A stretch of DNA of 26,198 nt from Bacillota bacterium (GTDB lineage Bacteria; Bacillota_E; Symbiobacteriia; Symbiobacteriales; Symbiobacteriaceae), in contig QGVE01000021.1 in NCBI GenBank assembly GCA_003242675.1, forward strand, positions 1 through 26,198, given 5' to 3'. The notes under the pieces are model-generated. The model had not been told where the DNA came from. It saw nothing but the letters and a program-made list of their open reading frames with translations, and searched no databases. Both the position numbers and the translations under genes were made by a program. Positions 1 through 6,379 of this stretch are shown here, piece by piece. Position 1 is the first letter of the stretch, and every line of letters begins with the position of its first letter.

Positions 1-238
1 CGGGGATCACGCCGGCCGGGCGCAGCGTCACGGGGCGCTCCGGGCTCGCCCCGCGGGTGTCCGCGGAGCGGACGGCGTACCCGTCCATGCCCGACCGCGG
101 GAAGGCGGGCAGCGGCTCGGGCGCGTACAGGTCCTCGGCCAGCACCAGCCCCAGCGCGTCCTCCAGCGGCACCCGCTCGACGCGCCGGGGCGGCGCACGG
201 TGAAGCAAGAGATCCAGGGCCTCCTCAACCCGCAGCAT
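1..238 (-). CDS. moeA: Molybdopterin molybdotransferase MoeA, N-terminal part (cut by window edge)
   Basis: Only the first 79 codons are in the window; the gene runs off the left edge. The visible protein begins MLRVEEALDLL and carries the N-terminal MoeA signature: a segment on early loading (PLEDALGLVLAEDL) followed by PAFPRSGMDGYAVRSAD, which matches the conserved P-x-F-x-x-S-x-M-D-G-Y-A motif. MoeA inserts molybdate into adenylylated molybdopterin in the cytoplasm. The ATG at 236-238 follows a strong GGGGGGAGAG site on the minus strand. It lies 13 nt downstream of the mobB stop, so the two are probably one transcript. The family assignment is firm from the motif; nothing can be said about the missing domains. 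Confidence 0.88.
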   Translation of the reverse strand, partial: MLRVEEALDLLLHRAPPRRVERVPLEDALGLVLAEDLYAPEPLPAFPRSGMDGYAVRSADTRGASPERPVTLRPAGVIP

Positions 239-251
239 GCCTCTCTCCCCC

Positions 252-830
252 CTAGCTCTGCGCATCGTCAGCCGGGCCCGCGCCGGGCCCCGCCTGACCG
301 CCGGCCCGCGGGCCGCCCTCCCGGGCGCCCCGCAGGAGCCGCTCCTCGACGAAGTCCGCGATCGCCGCGATGTCGTTCCAGTCAAACCGCGGCAGGGGCG
401 TATCCACCGGGAGGTCTCCGGCGACAGCGATCAGCGTCGGATCGTCCCCGCAGAGCAGCCGCCCCTCGTTGCGCGCGCTGCTGAAGACCTCGATCTTGGG
501 GAATCGCTCCCGCTTGAACCCTTCGGTGATGACGAGGTCCACGGGGCCCAGCAGGGCGATCGCGTCTGCCGCGGAGAATCCGCCGTCGGGCACCGAGCGG
601 ACCAGGCCGATCTGCCCGGGGCCGACGATGCAGACCGCCTTGGCCCCGGCCTGCCGGTGCCGCCAGGTGTCCTTTCCCTCATGGTCCATCTGGAAGCCGT
701 GCACGTCGTGCTTCAGCGTGCCCACCGACCAGCCGCGCCGGGTGAGCTCCGCGACCAGCCGCTCCACCAGGGTGGTCTTGCCGCACTTGCCGCAGCCGAC
801 GATCGAGAGCACAGGGGGCATCGCCGTCAT
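252..830 (-). CDS. mobB: Molybdopterin-guanine dinucleotide biosynthesis adapter MobB
   Basis: A 192-residue P-loop protein. The N-terminus reads VLSIVGCGKCGKTTLVERL, a Walker A motif at about residues 12-20. TLKHDVHGFQMDHEGKDTWRH (39-58) and the later DLVITEGFKRERFPKIEV (98-115) are hallmark MobB segments. MobB binds GTP and assists MobA in making the guanine dinucleotide form of molybdenum cofactor. I chose the ATG at 828-830 because GGGAGG sits 11 nt upstream; an alternative ATG is three codons further in. The C-terminal 25 residues are Gly/Pro/Ala-rich and probably disordered. moeA follows 13 nt downstream. The neighbouring cofactor gene supports the call, and molybdoenzymes are therefore expected elsewhere in the genome. 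Confidence 0.9.
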   Translation of the reverse strand: MTAMPPVLSIVGCGKCGKTTLVERLVAELTRRGWSVGTLKHDVHGFQMDHEGKDTWRHRQAGAKAVCIVGPGQIGLVRSVPDGGFSAADAIALLGPVDLVITEGFKRERFPKIEVFSSARNEGRLLCGDDPTLIAVAGDLPVDTPLPRFDWNDIAAIADFVEERLLRGAREGGPRAGGQAGPGAGPADDAQS

Positions 831-931
831 GCAGCGCTCCGCCTCCCGCGTCAGAATCAGCATCAGCATACCCGGAACCCGCCGGCCCGACCAGCGGGCG
901 CGGGGTGCTGGCGGCGCAGCCCGGAACGGGG

Positions 932-963
932 AAAACGCCGGCCGCCCGGGGCAGCGGGGCCGC
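932..963 (-). terminator. Probable terminator of the ABC permease pair
   Basis: Directly after the permease stop, the minus strand reads a G+C-rich self-complementary segment (CGGCC pairing with GGCCG around a C/G-rich loop) and then TTTTCC. The stem is imperfect but well placed, between this operon and mobB. Confidence 0.45.
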
Positions 964-1773
964 TCAGCTGCCGGTGCTCGAGTACCGCCGCGTGCCGAGT
1001 TTCCAGAAGCCGTAGGCCAGGGAGATGCAGGCCGCGCCCACCAGCGGCGTCGCCCAGCCCAGCACCGGCCAGGGCAGGTCCTGCACCCGGCCGAGCAGTA
1101 CGTGAGCAGGGAAATAATTAATGAAAGCAAACGGCAGCAGCACCGTCAGGACGAACTGGATCGCCCGGTGGTAGATCGAGACCGGGTAATGGATCAGCTG
1201 CCGCGCCGGGTAGATCAGGCTCCAGTAGAAGGTGTAGGTGCGGGTCGTCCAGAAGGCCAGCGTCGCCACGGCCAGCAGGGCGGCACCGAGGATCAGGGCC
1301 CCGCCCACCGCCGTCAAGAGCAGGTAGCCAAGCTGCACCGCGGTCAGGCGGATGCCCGCCGCCTTTACGGCGAAGGTGAACGCCGCGATGGAGAAGACGA
1401 ACTGCCCCGCCCCGCCGATGGGCGACTGGCTGCCCAGCACCGTCAAGAGCGGGTTGATCGGCCGCAGCAGGGCGCGATCGAAGGTGCCCCGGCGCACCTG
1501 GTCCTCGAAACCGACCAGGCTCCAGAAGAGCGAGACCGCAAACCCCCAGGCCAGGATCGCCAGCGCGTACAGCAGGATGATCTCCTCGAACCGCCACCCG
1601 CCCACGGTCGTGAACCGCTGCGTCAGCCAGTAGAGCGCGACGAACTGCCCGGCGTAGGTGAGGACCATGCTGACGACCTGGGAGAAGAAGTTCACCCGGT
1701 ACTGCATCTGCGACCGGGCCTGGGCCAGGGCCATGCGGACGTAGCAGGACAGGTTGTGCCTCAGTTCGCCCAC
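964..1773 (-). CDS. ABC-2 type transporter permease subunit (second of pair)
   Basis: A 269-residue integral membrane protein with six predicted hydrophobic segments. It includes a long N-terminal region with QMQYRVNFFSQVVSMVLTYA, a typical start of ABC-2 permeases of the COG3694 kind. The motif RRGTFDRALLRPINPL in the first cytoplasmic loop is characteristic of this group, whose members work as heteromeric pairs with a partner permease and an ATPase, often for export of drugs or polysaccharides. The start is GTG at 1771-1773, with AGGGGGG 6 nt upstream and only 2 nt after the stop of the preceding permease, so the pair is co-translated. No ATPase gene accompanies them here. The substrate cannot be read from the sequence. 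Confidence 0.8.
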   Translation of the reverse strand: MGELRHNLSCYVRMALAQARSQMQYRVNFFSQVVSMVLTYAGQFVALYWLTQRFTTVGGWRFEEIILLYALAILAWGFAVSLFWSLVGFEDQVRRGTFDRALLRPINPLLTVLGSQSPIGGAGQFVFSIAAFTFAVKAAGIRLTAVQLGYLLLTAVGGALILGAALLAVATLAFWTTRTYTFYWSLIYPARQLIHYPVSIYHRAIQFVLTVLLPFAFINYFPAHVLLGRVQDLPWPVLGWATPLVGAACISLAYGFWKLGTRRYSSTGS

Positions 1774-1775
1774 GG

Positions 1776-2546
1776 CTATCCCCCCTGCACCGTCAGCTTC
1801 CGCTGCCCCGCGTGCCACATGGCGGCCAGCAGGCCGCAGCCCCCCAGGGCCCAGGCGACCTGCAGCGCAAGCGCCGGCCAGAGCGCGGGGCCGGTGAGCG
1901 TGCCCGCCAGGATGGCCGCGGGGACGAAGAACGTGCCAGCAAACGGCAGGTAGGTGGCCAGGGCCTGGACCCACGCGGGCAGGTAATAGAGCGGGATGAA
2001 CTCCCCGGAGAGCAGCCCGCTGGCCAGGTGCCACAGGCCCTCGGCCTCGTTGAACTGGACCGTCCACAGGGCGATCAGCGACAGCGACAGCAGGAAGCTC
2101 GCGAGGATCACCCAGCCCAGGAGGGCGCTGACCACAAACAGCAGCACGTCGGCCGGGCCGGGAGGCGTGAGGCGGAAGGCCAGCCAGATGAGGACATACA
2201 CCGGCAGCGACCGGAGGGTGCGGAACAGCGACCGGCCCAGGAAGTCGCCCAGGATTCGCACCGGAAGCGGCACTGGCTTGATCAGCTCCAGGGCCACGTC
2301 CCCCATGCGGAACATCTCCGCCACCTCCCAGGTGGGCAGGTGGGCCAGTTCGCCGAGCACCCGGATCGCGACGATGTACCGCATCTGCCGCTCCAGGGCA
2401 ACGGGGTCGTCCCGCAGCAGCGCGGTCCAGATCCCCGCGAACAGCACGAACCAGATCAGGCCGGAGAGGATCCCCATCCAGCCCTCGACCTTGTAGGCCC
2501 CCTCCTGGCGGAACCCCTGGGCGACGAAGGCCGCAAACGCGTGCAA
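1776..2546 (-). CDS. ABC-2 type transporter permease subunit (first of pair)
   Basis: A 256-residue membrane protein with about six hydrophobic stretches. The region FVAQGFRQEGAYKVEGWMGI leads into the first membrane span, and the segment MGDVALELIKPVPLPVRI matches the loop of COG4587-type ABC-2 permeases. It should form a heterodimer with the downstream product. I propose a TTG start at 2544-2546, because GGGAGG lies 10 nt upstream and no ATG is near; longer readings upstream lack a ribosome site. The gene is divergent from the CheX-like gene at 2689. The usual ATPase partner (COG4586 type) is not next to it, which is unusual for this family. The exact start is uncertain. Confidence 0.75.
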   Translation of the reverse strand: MHAFAAFVAQGFRQEGAYKVEGWMGILSGLIWFVLFAGIWTALLRDDPVALERQMRYIVAIRVLGELAHLPTWEVAEMFRMGDVALELIKPVPLPVRILGDFLGRSLFRTLRSLPVYVLIWLAFRLTPPGPADVLLFVVSALLGWVILASFLLSLSLIALWTVQFNEAEGLWHLASGLLSGEFIPLYYLPAWVQALATYLPFAGTFFVPAAILAGTLTGPALWPALALQVAWALGGCGLLAAMWHAGQRKLTVQGG

Positions 2547-2638
2547 GACTGCCAGACCTCCCTTCCGGCGGGACAGGTGCGACAGCGTAGGATAAGCGTT
2601 TCGCCGCCGCCTCGGCACGGACCTGCCGGAAGGACTCC

Positions 2639-2666
2639 TTGTTCTTACCGTGAAATATTTTATGTA
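2639..2666 (+). promoter_or_regulatory. Possible sigma-A promoter for the cheX-CBS pair
   Basis: TTGTTC and TATGTA are separated by 16 nt in the only A+T-rich patch of this divergent intergenic region, ending 22 nt before the start codon. The hexamers are imperfect, so this is a moderate guess. Confidence 0.35.
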
Positions 2667-2688
2667 TGCAAAGACGGAGGTTTGCGCG

Positions 2689-3153
2689 ATGATGCTGGAC
2701 GTCATCAACGCCTTTCTGACCGCGGCTCGACACAGCCTCAGCCAGGAACTGCAGTCCGAGATCAAGCGCACCGGCCTCTTCGTGGACCCCCCGGAGAGCG
2801 AGGTCGACGAGGTGATCGTCTACCTTTCCTTCGTCGGCCAGGTGCGCGGCACGATGCTGCTGGGATTTGACCTGAACACGGCGCGCAGGATCGCCTCCGT
2901 CATGGTGCGGGAGCAGCTGACCGAACTGACGGAGATGGGGCTCTCCGCCCTGGCGGAGCTGGGGAACCTGGTGGCGGGCGGCACGTGCATGGAGCTGGAG
3001 AAGCTCGGCCTCGCCGCGGAGATCTCCCCGCCGACCATCATGATCGGCGCCCGCTCCCGCATCTCCACCCTGGGGATCAGCCGCGTCGTCCTGCCTCTGG
3101 CCACCCAGCACGGCAACCTCAACCTGCACGTCGCGGTCGACGTGGCGGCGTGA
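2689..3153 (+). CDS. CheX-like chemotaxis phosphatase / CheC-family protein
   Basis: A 154-residue cytoplasmic protein. LDVINAFLTAARHSL at the N-terminus and the helix SALAELGNLVAGG (residues 86-98) fit the CheX/CheC/FliY phosphatase family. E90 and N93 form the E-x-x-N catalytic pair that positions water for dephosphorylation of phospho-CheY. There is one such helix, as in CheX, not two as in CheC. The start follows GGAGG at 8 nt; two ATGs are adjacent (2689 and 2692). No other chemotaxis gene is nearby, so the partner response regulator is unknown. It is probably co-transcribed with the CBS protein 30 nt downstream. The family is clear; a role in chemotaxis proper is inference. Confidence 0.78.
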   Translation: MMLDVINAFLTAARHSLSQELQSEIKRTGLFVDPPESEVDEVIVYLSFVGQVRGTMLLGFDLNTARRIASVMVREQLTELTEMGLSALAELGNLVAGGTCMELEKLGLAAEISPPTIMIGARSRISTLGISRVVLPLATQHGNLNLHVAVDVAA

Positions 3154-3183
3154 TCCAGAATCGGTAAAGGAGCGTACACCGGT

Positions 3184-3609
3184 ATGGCCCTCGTGCGTGA
3201 CGCCATGATCCAGGTCGAGCCCGTTTCGCCGAACGACCCGATCTTCGTCGCCCTGCAGGCGATGCGGAAGCAGCAGCTCCCGTTCGTCCCCGTGGTGCGG
3301 GCGGATGGCACCCTGTACGGCCTCGTCACGGAAGGCGACCTGATCCGCCTGATCTACCGCGCGACGCGCGAGCGCAGCGATACCGTCCCGGACTGGATCC
3401 GGGGCGCCGGCCGCCAGGTGCTGCTGGTGCAGTCGCTGAAAGAGGTGGTCACCCGGGATCTGGACACCATCGGGCCGGACAGCCCCCTGGAGGATGCCGC
3501 CGAGCTGATGGTGCGCAACCGCCGGAAGGTGCTGCCGGTGGTGGAGAACGGCCGCCCCGTGGGCTACCTGCTGCGCTCGGCCGTGATCGACAGCCTGATC
3601 GGCGAATAG
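3184..3609 (+). CDS. Two-CBS-domain protein
   Basis: A 141-residue protein consisting only of a CBS pair. Domain 1 spans about residues 1-60, with VRDAMIQVEPVSPNDPI, FVPVVRADGTLYGLVTEGDLIRL. Domain 2 spans about 80-141, with VVTRDLDTIGPDSPLEDAAELMV and VLPVVENGRPVGYLLRS. Such Bateman modules bind adenosine nucleotides and usually regulate a partner. The start ATG has AAAGGAG 11 nt upstream. It sits between cheX and a strong terminator, so it is the last gene of that small operon. No enzymatic domain is attached; its target is not evident. Confidence 0.88.
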   Translation: MALVRDAMIQVEPVSPNDPIFVALQAMRKQQLPFVPVVRADGTLYGLVTEGDLIRLIYRATRERSDTVPDWIRGAGRQVLLVQSLKEVVTRDLDTIGPDSPLEDAAELMVRNRRKVLPVVENGRPVGYLLRSAVIDSLIGE

Positions 3610-3631
3610 TGGGCGTTTCAGCGCGCTCCAC

Positions 3632-3664
3632 CGCTCCCCTCGCACGGCGGGGGAGCGTTTTCTT
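3632..3664 (+). terminator. Rho-independent terminator after the CBS gene
   Basis: A perfect 8-bp stem CGCTCCCC/GGGGAGCG (3632-3639 with 3650-3657) is followed at once by TTTTCTT. It lies 22 nt after the CBS gene stop. Confidence 0.85.
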
Positions 3665-3726
3665 GTCTGGACCGGTTCCGGCGCGTAGACAGCCTGCGCG
3701 CCCGCTGACTAGGCCACAGGTACTAT

Positions 3727-3760
3727 CGTGACACATTTATAACAGACCTCATGTGTCATG
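3727..3760. repeat. Inverted repeat upstream of the hydrogenase operon (operator candidate)
   Basis: TGACACAT at 3729-3736 is exactly complementary to ATGTGTCA at 3751-3758, with a 14-nt spacer. One further C-G pair lies outside a G/T mismatch. The arm starts are 22 bp apart, about two helical turns, which suits a dimeric regulator. It lies about 45 nt upstream of the best promoter candidate. No known regulator is assigned. Confidence 0.5.
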
Positions 3761-3804
3761 GCACTTTGTAAACGAAACAGCCGAAAGATGACCCTCCCAT
3801 GTCC

Positions 3805-3833
3805 TTGCCACGCCTAAGAGGCTGCTTTACCAT
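3805..3833 (+). promoter_or_regulatory. Candidate sigma-A promoter for hydCBA
   Basis: TTGCCA (3805-3810) and TACCAT (3828-3833) are separated by 17 nt: five of six and four of six matches to consensus. Transcription would start near 3840, giving a leader of about 60 nt before hydC. Confidence 0.45.
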
Positions 3834-3848
3834 CAAGCTTGGGGCGAG

Positions 3849-3868
3849 TTCGTGATTTCACAAACGAA
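3849..3868. promoter_or_regulatory. Operator-like palindrome in the hydCBA leader
   Basis: TTCGT and ACGAA (3849-3853, 3864-3868) flank a core that contains its own palindrome GTGA-TT-TCAC (3852-3861). It would lie just downstream of the proposed transcription start, where repressors often bind. It contains TTTCACAA, one half of the Rex consensus, but not the second half at Rex spacing. Confidence 0.35.
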
Positions 3869-3901
3869 GATGTGCCGCTTGTAGGCAAAGGTGGTGTGCG
3901 T

Positions 3902-4459
3902 ATGACGCATTCGGCATGCAAGGGCATCACGCCCGATGATCCCCGGTTTGCCGAACTGGATGCCTTCATTCAGGATGGCCGGGCGTCTGCCGACTTCCTG
4001 ATTGCTGTGCTCCACAAGGCCCAGCAGCTCTTCGGCTACCTGCCCGAAGAGGTGCAGCGCCACGTGGCGGCCAAGCTCGGCTTGCCGCCCAGCGAGGTCT
4101 ACGGCGTGGTGACGTTCTACAACTACTTCACCCTCACGCCCGTGGGCAAGTACCCGATCAACGTCTGCATGGGCACGGCCTGCTACGTGCAGGGCGCGGG
4201 CCGCATCCTCTCCCTCTTCGAACGGGAGCTGGGCATTCAGCCCGGGCAGGTCACCCCCGACGGGCTCTTCTCGCTGGAGGTGTGCCGGTGCCTGGGCGCC
4301 TGCGGTCTGGCGCCGGTGGTCACCGTCGCGGGCGAGGTGCACGGCAAGATGACCGAGAGCGCGGCCCTGAAGCTGGTGGCCGAACTGCGCGAGCGAGCTG
4401 CCGCCGAGCAGGCGGAAGCCGGCAAGGCGGTCGCCACCGTGGGAGGTGAGGCGCAGTGA
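3902..4459 (+). CDS. hydC: NADH-linked [FeFe] hydrogenase small subunit HydC (NuoE-like)
   Basis: A 185-residue cytoplasmic protein of the 24-kDa NuoE family. A helical N-terminal domain (IAVLHKAQQLFGYLPEEVQRH, about 34-54) precedes a thioredoxin-like [2Fe-2S] domain. The cluster ligands are C89 and C94 in CMGTACYVQG and C130 and C134 in CRCLGAC, the usual C-x4-C and C-x3-C spacing. It carries electrons next to the flavin subunit. The ATG at 3902 has AAAGGTGG 7 nt upstream; longer upstream readings have no ribosome site. Its stop overlaps the HydB start by 4 nt (GTGA). Read alone it could be complex I NuoE, but the HydA gene in the same operon decides for hydrogenase. Confidence 0.9.
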   Translation: MTHSACKGITPDDPRFAELDAFIQDGRASADFLIAVLHKAQQLFGYLPEEVQRHVAAKLGLPPSEVYGVVTFYNYFTLTPVGKYPINVCMGTACYVQGAGRILSLFERELGIQPGQVTPDGLFSLEVCRCLGACGLAPVVTVAGEVHGKMTESAALKLVAELRERAAAEQAEAGKAVATVGGEAQ

Positions 4460-6366
4460 CCACCGTCCAGACTCCGCAGCGGATTCGCTCCTTCGCCGAC
4501 CTGGAGGCCGTACGGGCCCTGCGCGCCAATGAGATCGCCCTGCGCCGGGCCGAGGCCGTGAACCTCGCGGAGGCGCCCGAGGTGCACATCCTCGTCTGCT
4601 CGGGCACGGGCTGCCAGTCCAACAAGTCCCTGAGCACGGTGGAAGCCCTGCAGAAGGCCGTGGCGGAGCACGGGCTGGCCGACCGGGTCAAGGTCGTGCC
4701 CGTGGGCTGCTTCGGCTTCTGCCGGGTGGGTCCGGTGGTGGTGGTGCATCCCGGCCAGACCTTCTACTGCGAAGTGAAGCCGCAGCACGCGCCGGTCATC
4801 ATCCGGGAACACATCCTGGGCGGCAAGCCCGTGCAGGCGCTGCTTTACGCCCCCAATCCGCGGGAGAAGCAGCGCATCGAGAAGATGAAGGATCAGCCCT
4901 TCTACAAGGGGCAGCATCGCACCGTCCTCTGCAACTGCGGCCTCATCAACCCTGAGTGCATCGAAGAGGCCATCGCCGCGGATCGCTACTTCGCCCTGGC
5001 CAAGGCGCTCCTCGAGATGACCCCGGCGCAGGTGATCGAAGAAGTGAAGCGTTCGGGCCTGCGGGGCCGGGGCGGCGGCGGCTTCCCGACGGGTCGGAAG
5101 TGGGAGCTGGCGGCCGCGGCGGGGGGCGACGTCAAGTACGTCCTCTGCAACGCGGACGAGGGCGACCCCGGCGCCTTCATGGACCGCTCCATCATCGAGG
5201 GCGACCCCCACGCCATCCTCGAGGCCATGACCATCGCCGGCTACGCCATCGGTGCGCAGCACGGCTACATCTACGTGCGGGCCGAGTATCCGGTCGCGGT
5301 GCACCGCCTGGAGATCGCCATCCGGCAGGCCCGTGAGCGCGGGCTCCTGGGCGAGAACATCCTCGGCACCAATTTCAGCTTCGACATCGACATCCGCCTC
5401 GGCGCCGGCGCTTTCGTCTGCGGCGAGGAGACGGCCCTGATCGCCTCGATCGAGGGTCAGCGGGGCGTGCCGCGGCCCCGGCCGCCCTTCCCGGCGCAGA
5501 AGGGGCTGTGGGGCAAGCCCACGCTCAACAACAACGTCGAGACCTACGCCAACATCCCGTACATCATCCTCCACGGGGCCGACGCCTTCCGCAGCGTGGG
5601 CACGGAGAAGTCGCCCGGCACCAAGGTGTTCGCCGTGGCCGGAAACGTGATGAACACCGGCCTGATCGAGGTGCCGATCGGCACCACCCTCCGGGAGATC
5701 GTCTACGGCATGGCCGGCGGCATCCCCAAGGGGCGGCCGTTCAAGGCAGCGCAGACCGGCGGGCCTTCCGGCGGCTGCATCCCGGCACACCTGCTGGACA
5801 TCCCGATGGACTACGAGCCGCTCACGGCGGCCGGCTCCATGATGGGTTCGGGCGGACTCATCGTGATGGACGACCAGTCCTGCATGGTGGACGTGGCACG
5901 GTTCTACCTCCAGTTCACCCAGGACGAGTCCTGCGGCAAGTGCCCGCCCTGCCGCATCGGCACGAAGCGCATGCTGGAGATCCTGGACCGGATCGTCGAA
6001 GGCCAGGGCACCATGGAGGACCTGGATGAGCTCGAGCGTCTGGCCAACGGCATCAAGGCCACTGCGCTCTGCGGCCTGGGCCAGACCGCGCCGAACCCGG
6101 TGCTCTCCACCCTGCGCTACTTCCGTGAGGAGTACGAAGCGCACGTGCGCGACAAGCACTGCCCGGCCGGACGCTGCAAGGCGCTGACCGATTTCCGCAT
6201 CGACCAGACGCTGTGCAAGGGCTGCAACCTCTGCGCCCGGAATTGCCCCGTCGGGGCCATTCACGGCGAGGTGCGGAAGCCCGAGACGTTCTACATCGAC
6301 CCCGAGGTCTGCATCAAGTGCGGCAACTGCGCCAGCGTCTGCAACTTCCACGCGGTTGTACACTAG
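4456..6366 (+). CDS. hydB: NADH-linked [FeFe] hydrogenase flavin subunit HydB (NuoF-like)
   Basis: A 636-residue multi-cluster protein, GTG start overlapping hydC, ribosome site GGGAGGTGAG. Domains in order: a thioredoxin-like [2Fe-2S] domain (C48, C53, C85, C89); the FMN and NADH domain (about 190-400) with GRGGGGFPTGRKW at 204-216, CNADEGDPGAF at 231-241 and GAGAFVCGEET; an SLBB segment; the [4Fe-4S] site ESCGKCPPCR (C493, C496, C499, with C539); and a C-terminal ferredoxin domain with two [4Fe-4S] sets (C587, C590, C593, C597 and C619, C622, C625, C629). The domain order equals that of Thermotoga-type HydB. It oxidises or reduces NAD(H) and passes electrons to HydA. All ligand cysteines are present. 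Bifurcation with ferredoxin is possible but not provable from sequence. Confidence 0.93.
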   Translation: MTTVQTPQRIRSFADLEAVRALRANEIALRRAEAVNLAEAPEVHILVCSGTGCQSNKSLSTVEALQKAVAEHGLADRVKVVPVGCFGFCRVGPVVVVHPGQTFYCEVKPQHAPVIIREHILGGKPVQALLYAPNPREKQRIEKMKDQPFYKGQHRTVLCNCGLINPECIEEAIAADRYFALAKALLEMTPAQVIEEVKRSGLRGRGGGGFPTGRKWELAAAAGGDVKYVLCNADEGDPGAFMDRSIIEGDPHAILEAMTIAGYAIGAQHGYIYVRAEYPVAVHRLEIAIRQARERGLLGENILGTNFSFDIDIRLGAGAFVCGEETALIASIEGQRGVPRPRPPFPAQKGLWGKPTLNNNVETYANIPYIILHGADAFRSVGTEKSPGTKVFAVAGNVMNTGLIEVPIGTTLREIVYGMAGGIPKGRPFKAAQTGGPSGGCIPAHLLDIPMDYEPLTAAGSMMGSGGLIVMDDQSCMVDVARFYLQFTQDESCGKCPPCRIGTKRMLEILDRIVEGQGTMEDLDELERLANGIKATALCGLGQTAPNPVLSTLRYFREEYEAHVRDKHCPAGRCKALTDFRIDQTLCKGCNLCARNCPVGAIHGEVRKPETFYIDPEVCIKCGNCASVCNFHAVVH

Positions 6367-6379
6367 GGGGGTGCTGCGC

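Noticed and set aside
964..3645. A single 893-codon open frame on the minus strand across permeases and the cheX-CBS genes
   Set aside because: Only its 3' part (964-1773) reads as a membrane protein. The rest is antisense to cheX and CBS or out of frame with the first permease, and such long empty frames are common in very G+C-rich DNA.
3846..3863. A full Rex operator before hydC
   Set aside because: Only one half-site (TTTCACAA) is present; the other half at the proper spacing does not match.
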